DNA from: Panaeolus papilionaceus
Lineage: Eukaryota > Basidiomycota > Agaricomycetes > Agaricales
Assembly (NCBI GenBank): GCA_015501605.1
Contig: JADNRZ010000001.1
Span: 2,914,001-2,978,000, forward strand
Length of the DNA: 64,000 nt
Direction of reading: 5' to 3'
In this document: one piece after another, positions 24,260-35,981 of the stretch
How positions within the stretch are numbered: position 1 is the first letter of the stretch
Layout of the letters: every line of letters starts with the position of its first letter
Notes under the pieces: generated by a model
Seen by the model: the letters and a program-made list of their open reading frames with translations, nothing else
The model's database searches: none
Told to the model about the DNA's origin: nothing
Translations under genes and position numbers: made by a program

Positions 24260-25249
24260 TCAGTAAAATGCAACAGCGTGTAGAAGACTATGAGGATGTT
24301 TCTCTTGCTGAGCCTCCAAGATTTTGTCAATCTGCTCGTCGATGTCGTCTGCATTCTCCAGCTGCAAGAAATGTGTTAATGAAAAGTATAATGTAAACAG
24401 AAAGTATACTCACAGAGGTTGCCAGATCAACCATGGCTTTACCGGCAATGAGAGCTTCTTCGTGGTTATCTTTAATTTCCATGTTTATGACATGAACCGG
24501 CTTGTTGAAATCTCCCCCTCGTTGCAGGAGGTCTAGAAAGGGTCAGTCTCTAAAAATACACAAATATAATCATATTTACCGTCACAAACGGCATCGAAAC
24601 AGCGCTCTTCGCATGTTATAACGATATCAGCAACCGTCTTGCTCTCCTGCCATCTTTCTGGAGCGAGTTTTATGTGACGATTCCTGTCGAGCATGTGCAG
24701 CAGACCATTGGCCGTGTATCTACCACGTAGATGTCAGAGGTTAATTTAGGGAAAGAGACATACAACGAACAATCGAGCGTCCTTGGAGCTCAGTTCTTCA
24801 TAAATCGAATTATACGGTGTGCCAAAGGGATAGATGTTCGGTTTGTCTATTGACGGGCCAGGTAACCGAACGGCTGAACCAGTCCCATATGAGATGACAC
24901 GGAATCCTGCTTTACTGTTGGGAGTGAGACACACAAAACAATGTTACCAACAATACGGACTGACGCAAGTACATGATGGCCCTCCATAGATCGATTCTAA
25001 ACTTGGTTTAAGCATATGATCCATGTATATAGATCAAGTGCATACCTGATTACTTGCGCAGACTACACAAAATAATGGCCGAGACTTGTAAGGCGCTACT
25101 TGAGTAGGAGTTGTTGAGGAAGGCTCGGCAGCTGGTTGTGTATAAGCCCCATCTGTCGTTGCTGGTGTGGGGTTTGCTGACGGGGGGGTGGCGGCATATT
25201 GAGGTTCTGTCTTCACTAAACGTGGATCTCGAGCTCTTCTAGGGTCCAT
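24260..25249 (-). CDS. SSU72: RNA polymerase II CTD phosphatase SSU72
   Basis: Protein phosphatase that removes phospho-Ser5/Ser7 from the RNA polymerase II CTD and works with the cleavage/polyadenylation machinery in the nucleus. The start at 25249 gives [20 protein letters not shown]. The CX5R active-site loop is complete, [20 protein letters not shown], with the Cys on exon 1 and the Arg on the next small exon. Then [78 protein letters not shown] and the C-terminal ISSLEN-like helix ending [12 protein letters not shown]. Compared with yeast Ssu72, which begins only about 15 residues before the active site, this protein carries a Pro/Thr/Ala-rich N-terminal extension of about 60 residues. 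Confidence 0.93.
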
Positions 25250-25640
25250 GAGGAGGTATTAGATTATTAAAGTGGGTATACTAACAAGCCATGGTCAGTA
25301 AACTGCTTTACAATAAACAACACGACCAATGAAAGGAAATCCTCAGCAGTATCTAGAACATTCAAGTCTTCATCTTTACCCAATCTCAATTGGTATTTTT
25401 GTAATGATAGGTAAATGAAGCTTCCACTCTGAATCATCTTTGGAAAATAAAAGGCAGAAATAAAAGCAAAATTACCTTTGAAAGATGTAAGTAATGCTTG
25501 CTGTGATGCAGTAATGCTTGACTTGGGCTCGACAATCAGTTTTGGAAATTGATCTAAGGTCACATATGTCACGTCACACTCGTGCCCGAGCAATCCCGAC
25601 TACGACGCCCAAACCTGTAATTCTACCACTACCAACAGCA
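25250..25640. promoter_or_regulatory. Divergent region between SSU72 and COX8, containing an unassigned open frame
   Basis: 391 bp head-to-head gap serving as promoter for both genes. On the minus strand an open frame spans 25593-25267 (begins MLGHECDVTYVTLDQFPKL). It contains a possible intron near 25474-25428 and ends 17 bp before the SSU72 start. Composition is protein-like, but I recognise no family and it leaves no room for an SSU72 promoter, so I do not call it a gene. Confidence 0.4.
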
Positions 25641-25998
25641 ATGGTCGCCTCTCTCCTCGCTCGTACTGTTCTCCGCCAGCGTGTCGCCGTCAACGCACGC
25701 TCATTCCACGCGTCAGGACCTGCCCGTTCTGCTCACGACCACTACCACGTAAGTTTGCAGTTTGAATACACAACCCAAATGTTATTAACATGGTTATTTC
25801 AGCACCTTCCCTTCGCATTCCCCGGCCAGAAGAAGGCTGCTTTTGCAGCCAAGCTTACTTTCTTTTTGGTATCCGGATTCAGTATCCCTATCGCTGCCTC
25901 AGTTTGGCAATTGTCAGTCAGCCAATAGTTCTCGGTCATGCTCATTTACTTATGTGTAATTATCAACCAACAGGAAAAAGAGTGGTGGCTCTGACTAA
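25641..25998 (+). CDS. COX8: Cytochrome c oxidase subunit 8 (mammalian VIIc homologue), mitochondrial
   Basis: Small single-pass inner-membrane subunit of respiratory complex IV, 80 residues in three exons. The start at 25641 gives MVASLLARTVLRQRVAVNAR, a typical Arg-rich presequence with a likely cleavage region at SFHASGPARSAHDHYH. The mature part is diagnostic: HLPFAFPGQKKAAFAAKLTF then FLVSGFSIPIAASVWQL, matching the HLPF...KxxF..K.....GF.IP......QL pattern of Cox8/COX7C, and it ends KKSGGSD. The last exon begins at the acceptor just before GAAAAAG and supplies only the final residues. Divergent from SSU72; its 3' end faces the Dicer gene 146 bp away. Confidence 0.9.
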
Positions 25999-26144
25999 AC
26001 ACCGGAACCCCAGGTTGCATATTATTGTCCTTCAATATACCTCTTTTGCACTTGTGGCTTTCCATACTATACAACAATAGATTAAATCCTGGCTCGCAGT
26101 TCGCAAATTCATGAAATAAGCTCAATCTTGCTACACCCAAAACA

Positions 26145-29100
26145 CTATAGCTCCTTCGCAGTCGCATCTTCCACTACACTGTCTACAGCATTCTCTGCCG
26201 TACCCTCCAACAATGTTTCCTTTAGCGTTTCCTCGATATTCCGTTTGCGGGATTTAACGTTACTTGCCCGGCAATCACAAACCCGCTTCATGAAATCTGC
26301 ATCGCCCTCCAGTGCATCTAATGCGAATATGGAAGACATTCGTGCTGCAGCAACCTGTGTCGTGTCCTCCGCACTTGCCAGTATAACGTCATGGACTACC
26401 ACTAGAATAACGGTGTCAAAATTAAGGACATATCAAACACGGAGATCTCACCATCTGAATGTGCCCTGGCATCAACCTTCTCCCTGGTAATTTCAAACTG
26501 ATGACATCCTTGAGCCTGTAATATTTCCAACAGAATTTTTGTTGGATGATGAGAAAGTGTGTGTAGCCGGATGTGTTGGTCGTAAAATGGCTTTAGCACG
26601 TTGTCAAAAATGGCCTCCGTGCCCGTTGGTGAAAAGTTGTCTGAGATGTACACGGCTCCAATTATTGATTCCATTACATCAGATAATGCCTGCAGATATA
26701 CATCTATCTTGTCAACTATCCCTGCATAAAGGATGACATGTCCGAGAAACCGTACCTTGGGTGGTTCTACACCAAGCCAATACTGCCCAGGAGAACGGCC
26801 TTCCTGCTTTGCGAGCTGGTATTCCTCATCTTGTCGAGATTTCAGATCTGATTTATATTCGTGGATAGAACCTTCAAGTTGCAATGATTCAAAGAGTAAA
26901 TGCTGATCCAACCCTGACCACACACAAACGGCACCCAATGCCGCGTTCGAGACCATTGCTCCCTGAAAGCATGTCAAACATGAATTTAGTTGTTTGTAAA
27001 CCTGACCCGATTGAAGCTTCGAACACATGCCTTTAACATTGTCAAGGCTCCAGGTGCCAACTGTTGATCACGATCGAAAATATGACGAATTACCACTTTC
27101 ATTTGCATTCAGCCTTTTGTCGAAGCAATATTAAGTTGATGGTCTGGACTCACTGAAATCTAGGATAGCATCACCGAGAAACTCCAGGCGCTCGTATGAC
27201 GTCGCTTCATATCCCTGGATAGAAGAATGAGTCTGTTGGGAAAACGATTAGAGGTTTTCTGACACAGAAAGAGGATAAGATTGTTCTTCACCATGGCCTG
27301 GGCCAATAAGTGCGGTCTAATAAATTTGTGACCAATAATCGTTTCAATAGCGGCTATCGAGCCAGGGCGGAGCTTTGTGATAAAATCCGGCGGAGGTGTT
27401 AAGACTTTGCGACCAAAATCAGACCACCTGTCAACATTTGCAATAGGGACAGATAATGCTTTGGTGACTTTAAGTGCAGCTTCACGTCCCCCTGAGATGT
27501 AGGCAGCACCAATAATGGCTTCGGCCACATCTGCAATAGCCTACATAAAACACAGATTTATTATGTTTTTAACAGGTCGAAAATGAAGGCTACCTTGTCA
27601 CCAAGAACCTGAGTCGCTTGTTCATCTTGACCCTTCTTCTTCTTAGGCTTTGCCTTGCGCTTGCCTTCATTGGGAGGTTTTCCTTTCATGCTTTGCGCTG
27701 ATTTTGAAACACCGTTTGGAACGGTTCTATCATCCTCAACGGAGTCATCCTGGATCATAGCGTCGTCGTTGGTCTGATCATTATTGGTTCCGTTTGCCTG
27801 GACCGCGGTCTCGTCCTCTACCATAGCGTCATCCGCTGTTTTCTCGGGACGTGTAACTTGGGCTGGATCTTGGATACTTGGACCCTCATCTTCTAACATA
27901 GCATCATCAGCTTCACCCTCAATAGGCAAATTGCTGGATTCAACGTCTCCATCTGCAGGGATGGGTGCATCTACAGGGCTTGTGTTTGGCGATTTAGAAG
28001 AAGGCTGAGATGCATCTGGGGCCTGAGGTAAACCGTCTTTTTGTGTTGCAGTTGAACCTTCCGTAGTCGGGCAAGCTTGCGCCCCTTCTCGCTCTGCGAC
28101 ATTGATTTTATCTCCATTGTCCTGACCTATGCTTGTCCGCCGAGGGGGTGGAGCTACGTGAAAATGTGGGGGGTGCCATGCTTTGAGAGTAAACATCTTG
28201 GATTGAATGTATGTTGGAACTCCGACTCGTGAGGTATAAGACAGTAACGCCTTGTTGCTGATAATCTTTTGCCTGAGCACATGGAGCGAGCCTTCCATGG
28301 CCGAGGCATGGGTCACGAACACATAAACCGAAGAAAGGTATTTCAGAAACGCGTCCCCTGTAAGACGTTAGTTGGATCCGTCTCAAAAAATATAGCATCA
28401 TACCTAGTAATTCTAGACGTTCGTAATCATACTCAAGACCGGCAGAAGGGGTACAAATGGCGTTGTGCAGAAAATCTTCGTTGATCGCGTGGTCGAATAG
28501 ACGGGCATCCATTTCTTTTACAAGTAACAAGTCGTCGACGCGCCTCATGATGGAGGGAAGCAGCATGGCCGTATGCAAAACACTAAGAATGGGTTGGTAC
28601 ATCATTATGTTTGTATCATGGGAGTGCGTACCTAGCTGGCAGTGTGAACTTTGCGCAAAGCTCTGGTATGAGGTCTAAATAAGGGTTAACCTTTATCGAT
28701 GGATTTTACATTCAAGGTACACGCACATTTGGCGGGAGCCCGTCCTGTCTCTGGACTGACCTTCGTCGCGGGGGTTAAATGATTTGCGACAGGTAAAAAC
28801 CGGTTGACTTGTATAATGGGTTGATCGTAGTCTTTCAAGCCCTCCAGGTTCTTTCTCTTGGCCTTACAGAAGGCAAAAAGGTTCTCATAATTCTGTTCTC
28901 TCTGTACAGTTGTCAGACACCTCAGGTCCAATAAAAATTATTTTATAGAAAAACGTACTGGGCTATCCACAGGCTTGCTCAAGGGTGTAAGATCCCGGCG
29001 TATCGCCTCTACGTTGTACCTGCGCGTAAACTCTATCCAGCGATCCTGGACAACGGTATCCACAAGGCCATCTTCTATATCTTCAGCTTTGATAGGGACA

Positions 29101-32100
29101 GCCCAGTGACGAGAAGCAGATTGAACATCATTCCACGGGATATGGCTCGACACATCCAAGGCATCCAACTTGCTTGGCTGCAATGCCCCCCAGCCCGCAG
29201 AAAGAGGGAGAAAGAAGTAATTCATGTCCTCCAAGGCGCAAGTTAAGGCTTTGTTCATGACCGCCCGATAGACGCGAATGGTGTAAAGATGAACATCATT
29301 CATCAGGTCTGGGTTAATCTCGAATGAGCACGCCCTTTGGAAATGGACTTGATGTGCGACGCCCGAGACAAATATACGAAATGAAGGGAGGTCGGGCGAG
29401 GGTTCACGGGTTAAAAACAAGATGGGTCCATAGGGAATGTCCTGCTTAGGTGCGCCGTGCACCGTCACAATGATGGGGTATAGCATTTGAGGAACGCCTT
29501 TGGGAGCATTGGTCCAAAAGTCAGGTTGTTTTCTACCATATACCCGTGTACCAGGCAAAGATTCTTCAGTCATATCTGGTGTGACCTTGAGCTGAAGGTC
29601 GTAGGCGTGGCTGTTCCGCAAAGAGGAAGGTAAAGGAACAAGTTTGGAATCAAGCAGATTTGAACGGTGAAGGAGTGAACAAGCTTTTAAACAAGCTGAT
29701 CTTCGAGCGAGAGCTTTGATTGGACGAAGATCACCAACAACACGATCAACCACAGTGCCTGGAAGGTTTATATAACACCGGTACAAACGAGTACCATCAA
29801 AGCCCACTTCAACACCTTCAAAAGAGAATAGCCCGTGGTTGCTGGGTATATCCATACCCAGACTGACAGCATGGGCAGCATAGCGGTAAATCACGTGTGT
29901 TGCATCCTGGATGTATATTCTGCCACCTGTGGTAGCGTCCTTGATCGATGCTTGATTCTCTCCTTGATCCTCGTCTTCACTGTCAGAGTGATACGGGTTT
30001 ATGGTTTCTCGTAGAGTGTCTGGGGGAACAGAGCTCTCTGGAGACTCAGACAAGATCTCGGTCCAGCGCAGCATGTTGGCGTCAATGTTGGTGACTCGAT
30101 TCAATATTCGGCGTTGAACGTCATTTCCCCGTTGAATTAAATGTACTAGATGACTTTCTCTGCCCCTGGTGCGTGCTCTGACGTAGGCATGCGAGATTTG
30201 ACTTTCGAAAAGGTCGTATCTAGGAGAATGTCAGCATCAGAGGAGTACAAAAGGGTATCAGTATGGAGCGCACCGAACGACTAGCGAGACTTTTGGAAGG
30301 TCTAAATCCTCAGTAGATTTTGTGGCTACAAGCAGGTTGTACACTCCTGATGTGAACTTCTGAAATATGTCGCGCTGTCAAACAATATGTCAGAAAGTGG
30401 TCATTGGGCGGGCTTTAACAACTCAACGTAGTATTCCTCGTTGGTCGCACATGTCTTGCCAATGACCGTCTGTGGTCGCAAAAAACTGAGCCGATCGTCC
30501 ATTGTGCGCAGAAGATCAGTTAGTACGAGTGCAATCGAGCGCTTTTGCACTAGACAAATAGACTCGTTAGCTCCAAGAACAAAATCCATATCGTTTAACA
30601 CACCAAATACTATTCCACGAAAACCATCTCCCAGCGCTCTAAACGTTGACAAAACCTGCACTAGCCTTGAGAACTTGTGCGAGACATTAAATCCTTTGGA
30701 AGTTGCATCCAGATTGGGCATCGTATACGTCCAATTCTTCACCAAGCCATGGATCCGTCGTTTGATGGTGTCTACCGAAGGAGCTTCATGTTCGTCGTCA
30801 TCAGCCATATCGAACCATGGCTCAGTATCGTGGACAAGGTCATTTACTGCACGGCGCCAAATGAGGTCAGATGCACACGGGCCCACTTCTTCGTACGCCA
30901 AGCGAGACGCTCGGTGATACTTTGCAAATATGGATTGGGTCGGGTCCATTTGTCGAATCTGCTTGGTGAGTCGCGTTTCTGGCACGCCTTCAACGAGATC
31001 GTAAAGAATCACAATTTCGTTAGGACGATCAGGTAGGGCGAGAATCTCGTCTCGTTTGCTGGAACTGATTCCGAATACTTTAGCATCCAGAGTTTGCTCA
31101 AGCTTGAGACTTTTCGAATCAAAATGGTATCGTTTGTCGGCGGGGAGTGCAGCTAACGCTAGGACACGAGGTCGAGTAGTGGGTGGTGCCTTGCGATAAT
31201 AGTCAGACATTATTTGAACAATAGGCATGGAGTGATGACAATCTTGGTTTTCGATTACTTGCGCATTGGTAATAGCAAGTAAACATAGTTGAGAGATGTC
31301 AAGCAAGCCTCCGCTCAAACAATTTAGCAGGAACTGTGACAAGAGTTGAGCGCGACACGCTTACTGTTAAGATGTTGGACTCACCTTAGATGAACCTATG
31401 ATCACCGATTTTCTTAAACACTCTGTCGACTGTGTAGTTTCTAGCCGGTCTTCTTCGCACTTCGCGAACGAGTTACGTGGAACATGGCTTTCCAAAAGAA
31501 CATAATATTTGTCCATTAATGCTACATCACTTTAAATCAGGTCAGATGGCTAGCATCGGATAACTGGAGAGGTTGGACGCACTCAACAACAATAAAGGCT
31601 ATCTTTCCAGAGTCAGAGTTTTCATGTCTACTCCACGTCAATATTCGAGTGAGTAGTGTATTGGAAGCTAATGAAATATAAGCCAAGGACCACGATAAGT
31701 AAAAAGGGCGACGCACATTTAGCGGAAGGGAGAATGGATATGGCTACAAGGGAATATGAACAAGTGACACGACGTGAACAGACGAACTGCTTACTGTTCT
31801 CCTTTTTGGCTTGCTCTAGCAGCTGTTCACCAATCTGTAGCCATGAAGTTTGCAGAAATGACTCTTCCCGCTCTCCAGAACCCACAATCTCAGGTAGATG
31901 ATTTCGGATCGAATCCTTAGTGTCAAGCTTAGCTAGCTTTGCAGGGCGTTCTACGGCACTTGGACTCGTAGTAGCGCCATTTTCTTCGTCTCGAGGTCGT
32001 TTTTCACCGTAGGGAGGTTGATTTTCGTCGTTAGTGGATTGGACCTTGCTCTCCACAATTTGAACAGTGTGCAAGTTAGTGCCTGGTGTTGCCGCGGCCG

Positions 32101-32137
32101 TTGTCTGCGACTCTTCAAGTTTGTTTATCCATGACAT
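26145..32137 (-). CDS. Dicer-like ribonuclease III with eroded helicase domain
   Basis: RNA-interference processing enzyme of roughly 1,700 residues and many short introns. Order: N-terminal Ser/Glu-rich region from 32137 (MSWINKLEESQ); helicase-like part with LEQAKKEN, SGKIAFIVVDDVALMDKYY, LDAKVFGISSSKRDEILALP and the C-lobe LLVATKSTEDLDLPKVSLVV plus QISHAYVRARTRGRESHLV; Dicer dimerisation domain (RLYRCYINLPGTVVDRVVGD, LARRSACLKACSLLH); platform region; RNase IIIa (DYERLELLGDAFLKYLSSVY, IADVAEAIIGAAY); a ~180-residue acidic insert; RNase IIIb (THSSIQGYEATSYERLEFLG, LSDVMESIIGAVYISD); C-terminal dsRNA-binding-like region ending at 26145. Both RNase III catalytic sets look intact. The P-loop and DExH motifs of the helicase are not (see findings). 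Splice joins in the 31.6-31.8 kb part are the least certain. Confidence 0.9.
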
Positions 32138-32494
32138 CGCAGGTTTTGGTGATTTAGTTCATTGCAAGTCCAGTATTTGAAGAAAAAAGATGTTAAGAAG
32201 TAAAAGCAGGACCTGTCTGTTCAAATGAGCGTGGGGTCCACCAATTACTCGAAGAAAGGCTATTGTTGCCGACGACTGTACTGTTATTGACGTCGTTCCT
32301 TACGTAACGCGGCAATATGAAGGCTCGCTGTCTTGGGGTCACGGTTGGTTGTCTACTACACTGTCAAACATGGAGTAGGCTGTGTTCTTATTCTTGAATA
32401 TGAATTCTTGTGCTATATCTAGCATACTCTTCTAAAATCCCGACTTACTACGTCGTCAGATTAACATCCTCGTGCACGGTTCAGTGCACTGGTC
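32138..32494. promoter_or_regulatory. Divergent region between Dicer-like and ankyrin-like genes
   Basis: 357 bp head-to-head gap serving both promoters. No gene or clear TATA element was seen. Confidence 0.4.
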
Positions 32495-34092
32495 ATGAGC
32501 TACAATCATGAACACCTCTTACGTCTCGTAGACGAATCCCAGAACAGTCCCCCATCCAGTCCCACAGGCCCTGTGAGAGAGCGCTTGGAGAGCACTTTAT
32601 GTCTTCCCGAGCGTCTCCCAACAACAAGTATGTTCAAATATGTGGTTCTTGTATCAAAAAAATCGTTGACAACATGCTTGTAGGTTTTATTCAAAGAGAA
32701 GCAGGTTCCCTAGCCCCTAAAGAGCTTACACGGCAAATGCTACAAGCAACCATGGAAGAAAGTCTAGATAAAGATGGCCCTTTGACTCCGGTCGACGAAG
32801 TGCCGCGCACACCTGATAAATCATCGATCCGTCAACGAACCAGAACGTTATCCTCACCTATCTCACCCACTGCCTTGAGCTCTATGTTCAAGAGTTTTAT
32901 AGGAAACACAAACAATGCGAGATCTGACTGGAGCACTGTCCAAGTGAGTCGACACCTAATGATGATATTTTGCCGGATTTTGCTCTAAACCCCTGCGCAG
33001 CCTTATGAAATCATGAAAGCGATCGAAGACAAAAATATCATGTTCCTGATGGAGATCAGGGACAAAGCCTTCCCAGTAAGCGTCGGTAACGCCAAAAAAT
33101 ATCTGGTTCTTAACCCTGGTTTCAGCTGTTGCTCCAAAGCTCTGGCGGTAAAACACCCTTAGTACACGCTATTCGCACAGGAAATCAAGATGTCGCTATT
33201 GTCCTTCTCGGTGCGTTCTCTCGTTGGGTAAACCATCTTGAGGACCAAGACGTACAACGGCCACAGACTCAAGCATATTTGAAGGCCTTACGTAGGTGAT
33301 GACCCAGTGTTGCTCTTCGTACTTGCATTTATATGACCTCGCAGGTGTCGGTCTTAAATTGGCCATCAATGAGGGGCTCGCCAAATCACAAAGTGACCTG
33401 ATTGCGTCCTTTATGCAAACCTTGGTAATGAGTGAGGGTGATAAATGGGTTTATTCACAAAGTACAGCTGTGGCGCGAGCTCTAAGTGCAGGACCTGAAG
33501 GTCAGCCTGTTCGAACCGCCAGCATAGCTGTCAGGAAATTCGCGACGAAGGAATTGGGGAAAGCTCAAATGATTGCTGCCTTCGAGGACTAGTGTGTATC
33601 GATGTGTATACTGCCTTTCATCTACTGACATATGGTCATAGTGTTTCCAATGCTACAGCGTACATCGACCAGCATTTTAAAAGTGGTGTCCTCAAGCTGA
33701 CTCTATTTTACAGTGACCTGTTGCTTATGGGGGCTTGGACAAACGTTCTGCACACCGTGAAAGCAGACCCACTTCCAGTAAGATAACATATTTGCTCGAT
33801 GATATTGATACTGATTCGCAACATTTTCCAGTCATATTATTTTGCCAGAGATGATCGAGTTTACAAGGCCTTCGTCGACAGGCTTAGCCTGTACAAAGTA
33901 GACATCAATCGCACCTGTTCCCGTCAGCTGAAGGAGCAATTGCAAATTTTGAGGGGTGGTTTAGAAGGAAGACTACTAACGTACCGTGTACGTCAATTTC
34001 GATGTCTCCCTCCTTGGAAAGCAATGCTGAATGCTGACCTGTTACATGTGCAGAGAAAAGTTGAACTTTTGGCCAATCAACTTGATGCTTAA
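32495..34092 (+). CDS. Uncharacterised protein with ankyrin-like segment
   Basis: Protein of about 430 residues, eight or so exons, no family I can name. The start at 32495 gives MSYNHEHLLRLVDESQNSPP. After a Ser/Pro/Thr-rich N-terminus (RTRTLSSPISPTALSSMFKS) a helical part reads PYEIMKAIEDKNIMFLMEIR, then a likely ankyrin-type repeat SGGKTPLVHAIRTGNQDVAI with VLLGAF. The C-terminal half is helical (YVSNATAYIDQHFKSGVLKL, VYKAFVDRLSLYKVDINRTC, RKVELLANQLDA). An intron (33598-about 33643) sits within the tyrosine codon of EDYVSN. No signal peptide or membrane segment. Soluble and probably cytosolic or nuclear; the type of context (divergent from Dicer) does not reveal its role. Confidence 0.72.
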
Positions 34093-34710
34093 ACCATGTC
34101 GAAGTCAGACGTTGAATCTCTGCTTTACTCGTATTCCGCTCGTTTCAAGGTGCCGCTTCAAGATAAGACCAAACTTGAAAAGCTGGCGTATACTCGAGCG
34201 AAAATTGACGTCATTTGGCTGTCGGATAGTTGCTTCGTTTCGTCATAAGGCACTTGCCTCTGGCATACCTATCCAGCGATGTGACGAAGCTTGCATGTCT
34301 TGTATTAGTCCTGTCGGTCTAGTATGATCTTAGCCATACAATTTACCAAGATACTACAATTTCTGTGATTTTCGGCTTTCAGTGTTTTGAATATGACCAC
34401 CCGAGGTATTAATATACACTTTACATAGTACATTTCGTCAATTACGCTTCCAAGCTCCAACATAGCCTCGCATACTTGCTATCCATAAACCCACTTTTGC
34501 ACATCACGGGTCGCACACTCCGAGAGATAAGGTGGCTTCTCACGTTGATGGATAGACACCCTGAAGCAATGCCTTGCGGCTATGTATGCCGCCTGGAAAG
34601 TGTGGACGGCCAGGTCCGTCAGGGTCCATTTTGACACGATCTGAAGCACCACAAAACGCAGTCACCTTTTACAACCCTTTCAGTGCCCCAACACCCACTT
34701 TTCATGTAAC
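34093..34710. other. Intergenic, no gene seen
   Basis: 618 bp between two plus-strand genes. An open frame continues to 34327 in a different frame from the upstream gene but has no independent support. The right half should hold the promoter of the YDGR-tail membrane protein. Confidence 0.4.
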
Positions 34711-35829
34711 ATGCCGTCTCTGTCCCTCCCCGCCTCGATTACATCTTTGTATACCGGCCTCGGACCTGTTTTAGGAGACTTTGATTTTCCCGAATGTGTG
34801 GCGGGAGCTATGGCAGGATGCGAAGATAATGGCGAGCTGTTTGCACGCGATGGGCAGGCAGCTGTTAAGGACAAGTTCTTTATTCCTGGTGTTGTGACCA
34901 CCTGTGGTTTGCTTGCCATAGCGATCATATGTTGGATAAGGCTTGGTTGTAATTGCCAGTGGAAGCGCAAGCCTAAGCCATACAATTCTTTCAGCAATGT
35001 GCATCCTTCGACGACCGTTCAAAGTACGTGTTTTCTTTTGAAGAAATGATGCTAGAATGGATCCTTACTTTGCTTGCCACTAGAACGAACGTCGCAGTCT
35101 GCAGGAAGTGTTCTAAGCAGTGGTCTAGCAGGTCGTAACTCGTTAAATGGCATCCCTAGCAATCCAGCCCCTGCACATGTAAACAACACAGCGCCAAAGG
35201 CTTCACTTTACAGTAACCTCGACGGAATGTCGCCCCCGAATCAAGCTGAGTATGATGGTCGATTTCCCTCGGTGAATCCTGGTCAGTATGACGGTCGATC
35301 TACGGTCGCTCCTCAAGCTTATGACGGCCGATCACCACCCCAACAAGGACCTGTATATGGCGCGTACTCAGATGGGAGGGCTTCATACGTGCAAGCCCCA
35401 TACAACAGCAACGTTCAGACCGTACCCCCTGCTCACAATGGTTTCCATCCTGCCCAACAAGCTGTCCAAATGAGTGTCAATAGGACAACGACAGCTGCTC
35501 AGGCCCATGCCTACGGTGCACCGCCCGGAGGAGGGTATGCCATGTCTGACGGGTCGACACGCATCGGTTCGGATACTACAGACACACCAATGGACACACC
35601 TCCCGTTATGCCAGGAGGTACCCCATACTTCACCCCTCCGATTGCGCCACCAACACCTGCTGCGAATAGGGGCACAACTTACACGGACGGAAGTGACGAT
35701 TACGGACAACCTGCACGACAAAACTACGCCCATGCTTCCAATGCTTCTCCGTACTTCCCACCTCAGTATACTGATGGAACCAGCCCATACGGCACAAACC
35801 AGTATCCACCGGAAAAAGGCGGCAGATAA
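34711..35829 (+). CDS. Single-pass membrane protein with YDGR-repeat disordered tail
   Basis: About 350 residues, two exons (intron about 35022-35083). The start at 34711 gives MPSLSLPASITSLYTGLGPV. Residues 1-60 are short and acidic with two Cys (FPECVAGAMAGC), then one membrane helix (VVTTCGLLAIAIICWIRLGC) followed by a basic stop-transfer stretch (WKRKPKPYN). The rest, about 270 residues, is disordered and rich in Tyr, Pro, Ser, Gly and Gln. It has repeated YDGR units (EYDGRFPS, QYDGRSTV, AYDGRSPP) and later SDGR, TDGS and TDGT variants. The positive-inside rule puts the tail in the cytosol. This architecture resembles many fungal plasma-membrane proteins of unknown function; I recognise no family. 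Confidence 0.8.
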
Positions 35830-35981
35830 ATACTGGAATGTAATTACCATTTATTCCAACGACGGACTGTAATTTCTCGGTACATTCTTACTTTTCTTGA
35901 CTCCGGCATCACGTATCACGTATATAATCTGTAGAAGCAAATTCTCGAATACCCAGATCGTAATGTATATACCTTTTAGGT

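Noticed and set aside
30441..31036. Plus-strand frames across the Dicer exons
   Set aside because: Antisense shadows of a clearly coding minus-strand exon.
35383..35850. 155-codon minus-strand Trp/Arg/Cys-rich frame
   Set aside because: Antisense of the Pro/Tyr/Gly-rich tail of the YDGR protein; composition typical of an antisense artefact.
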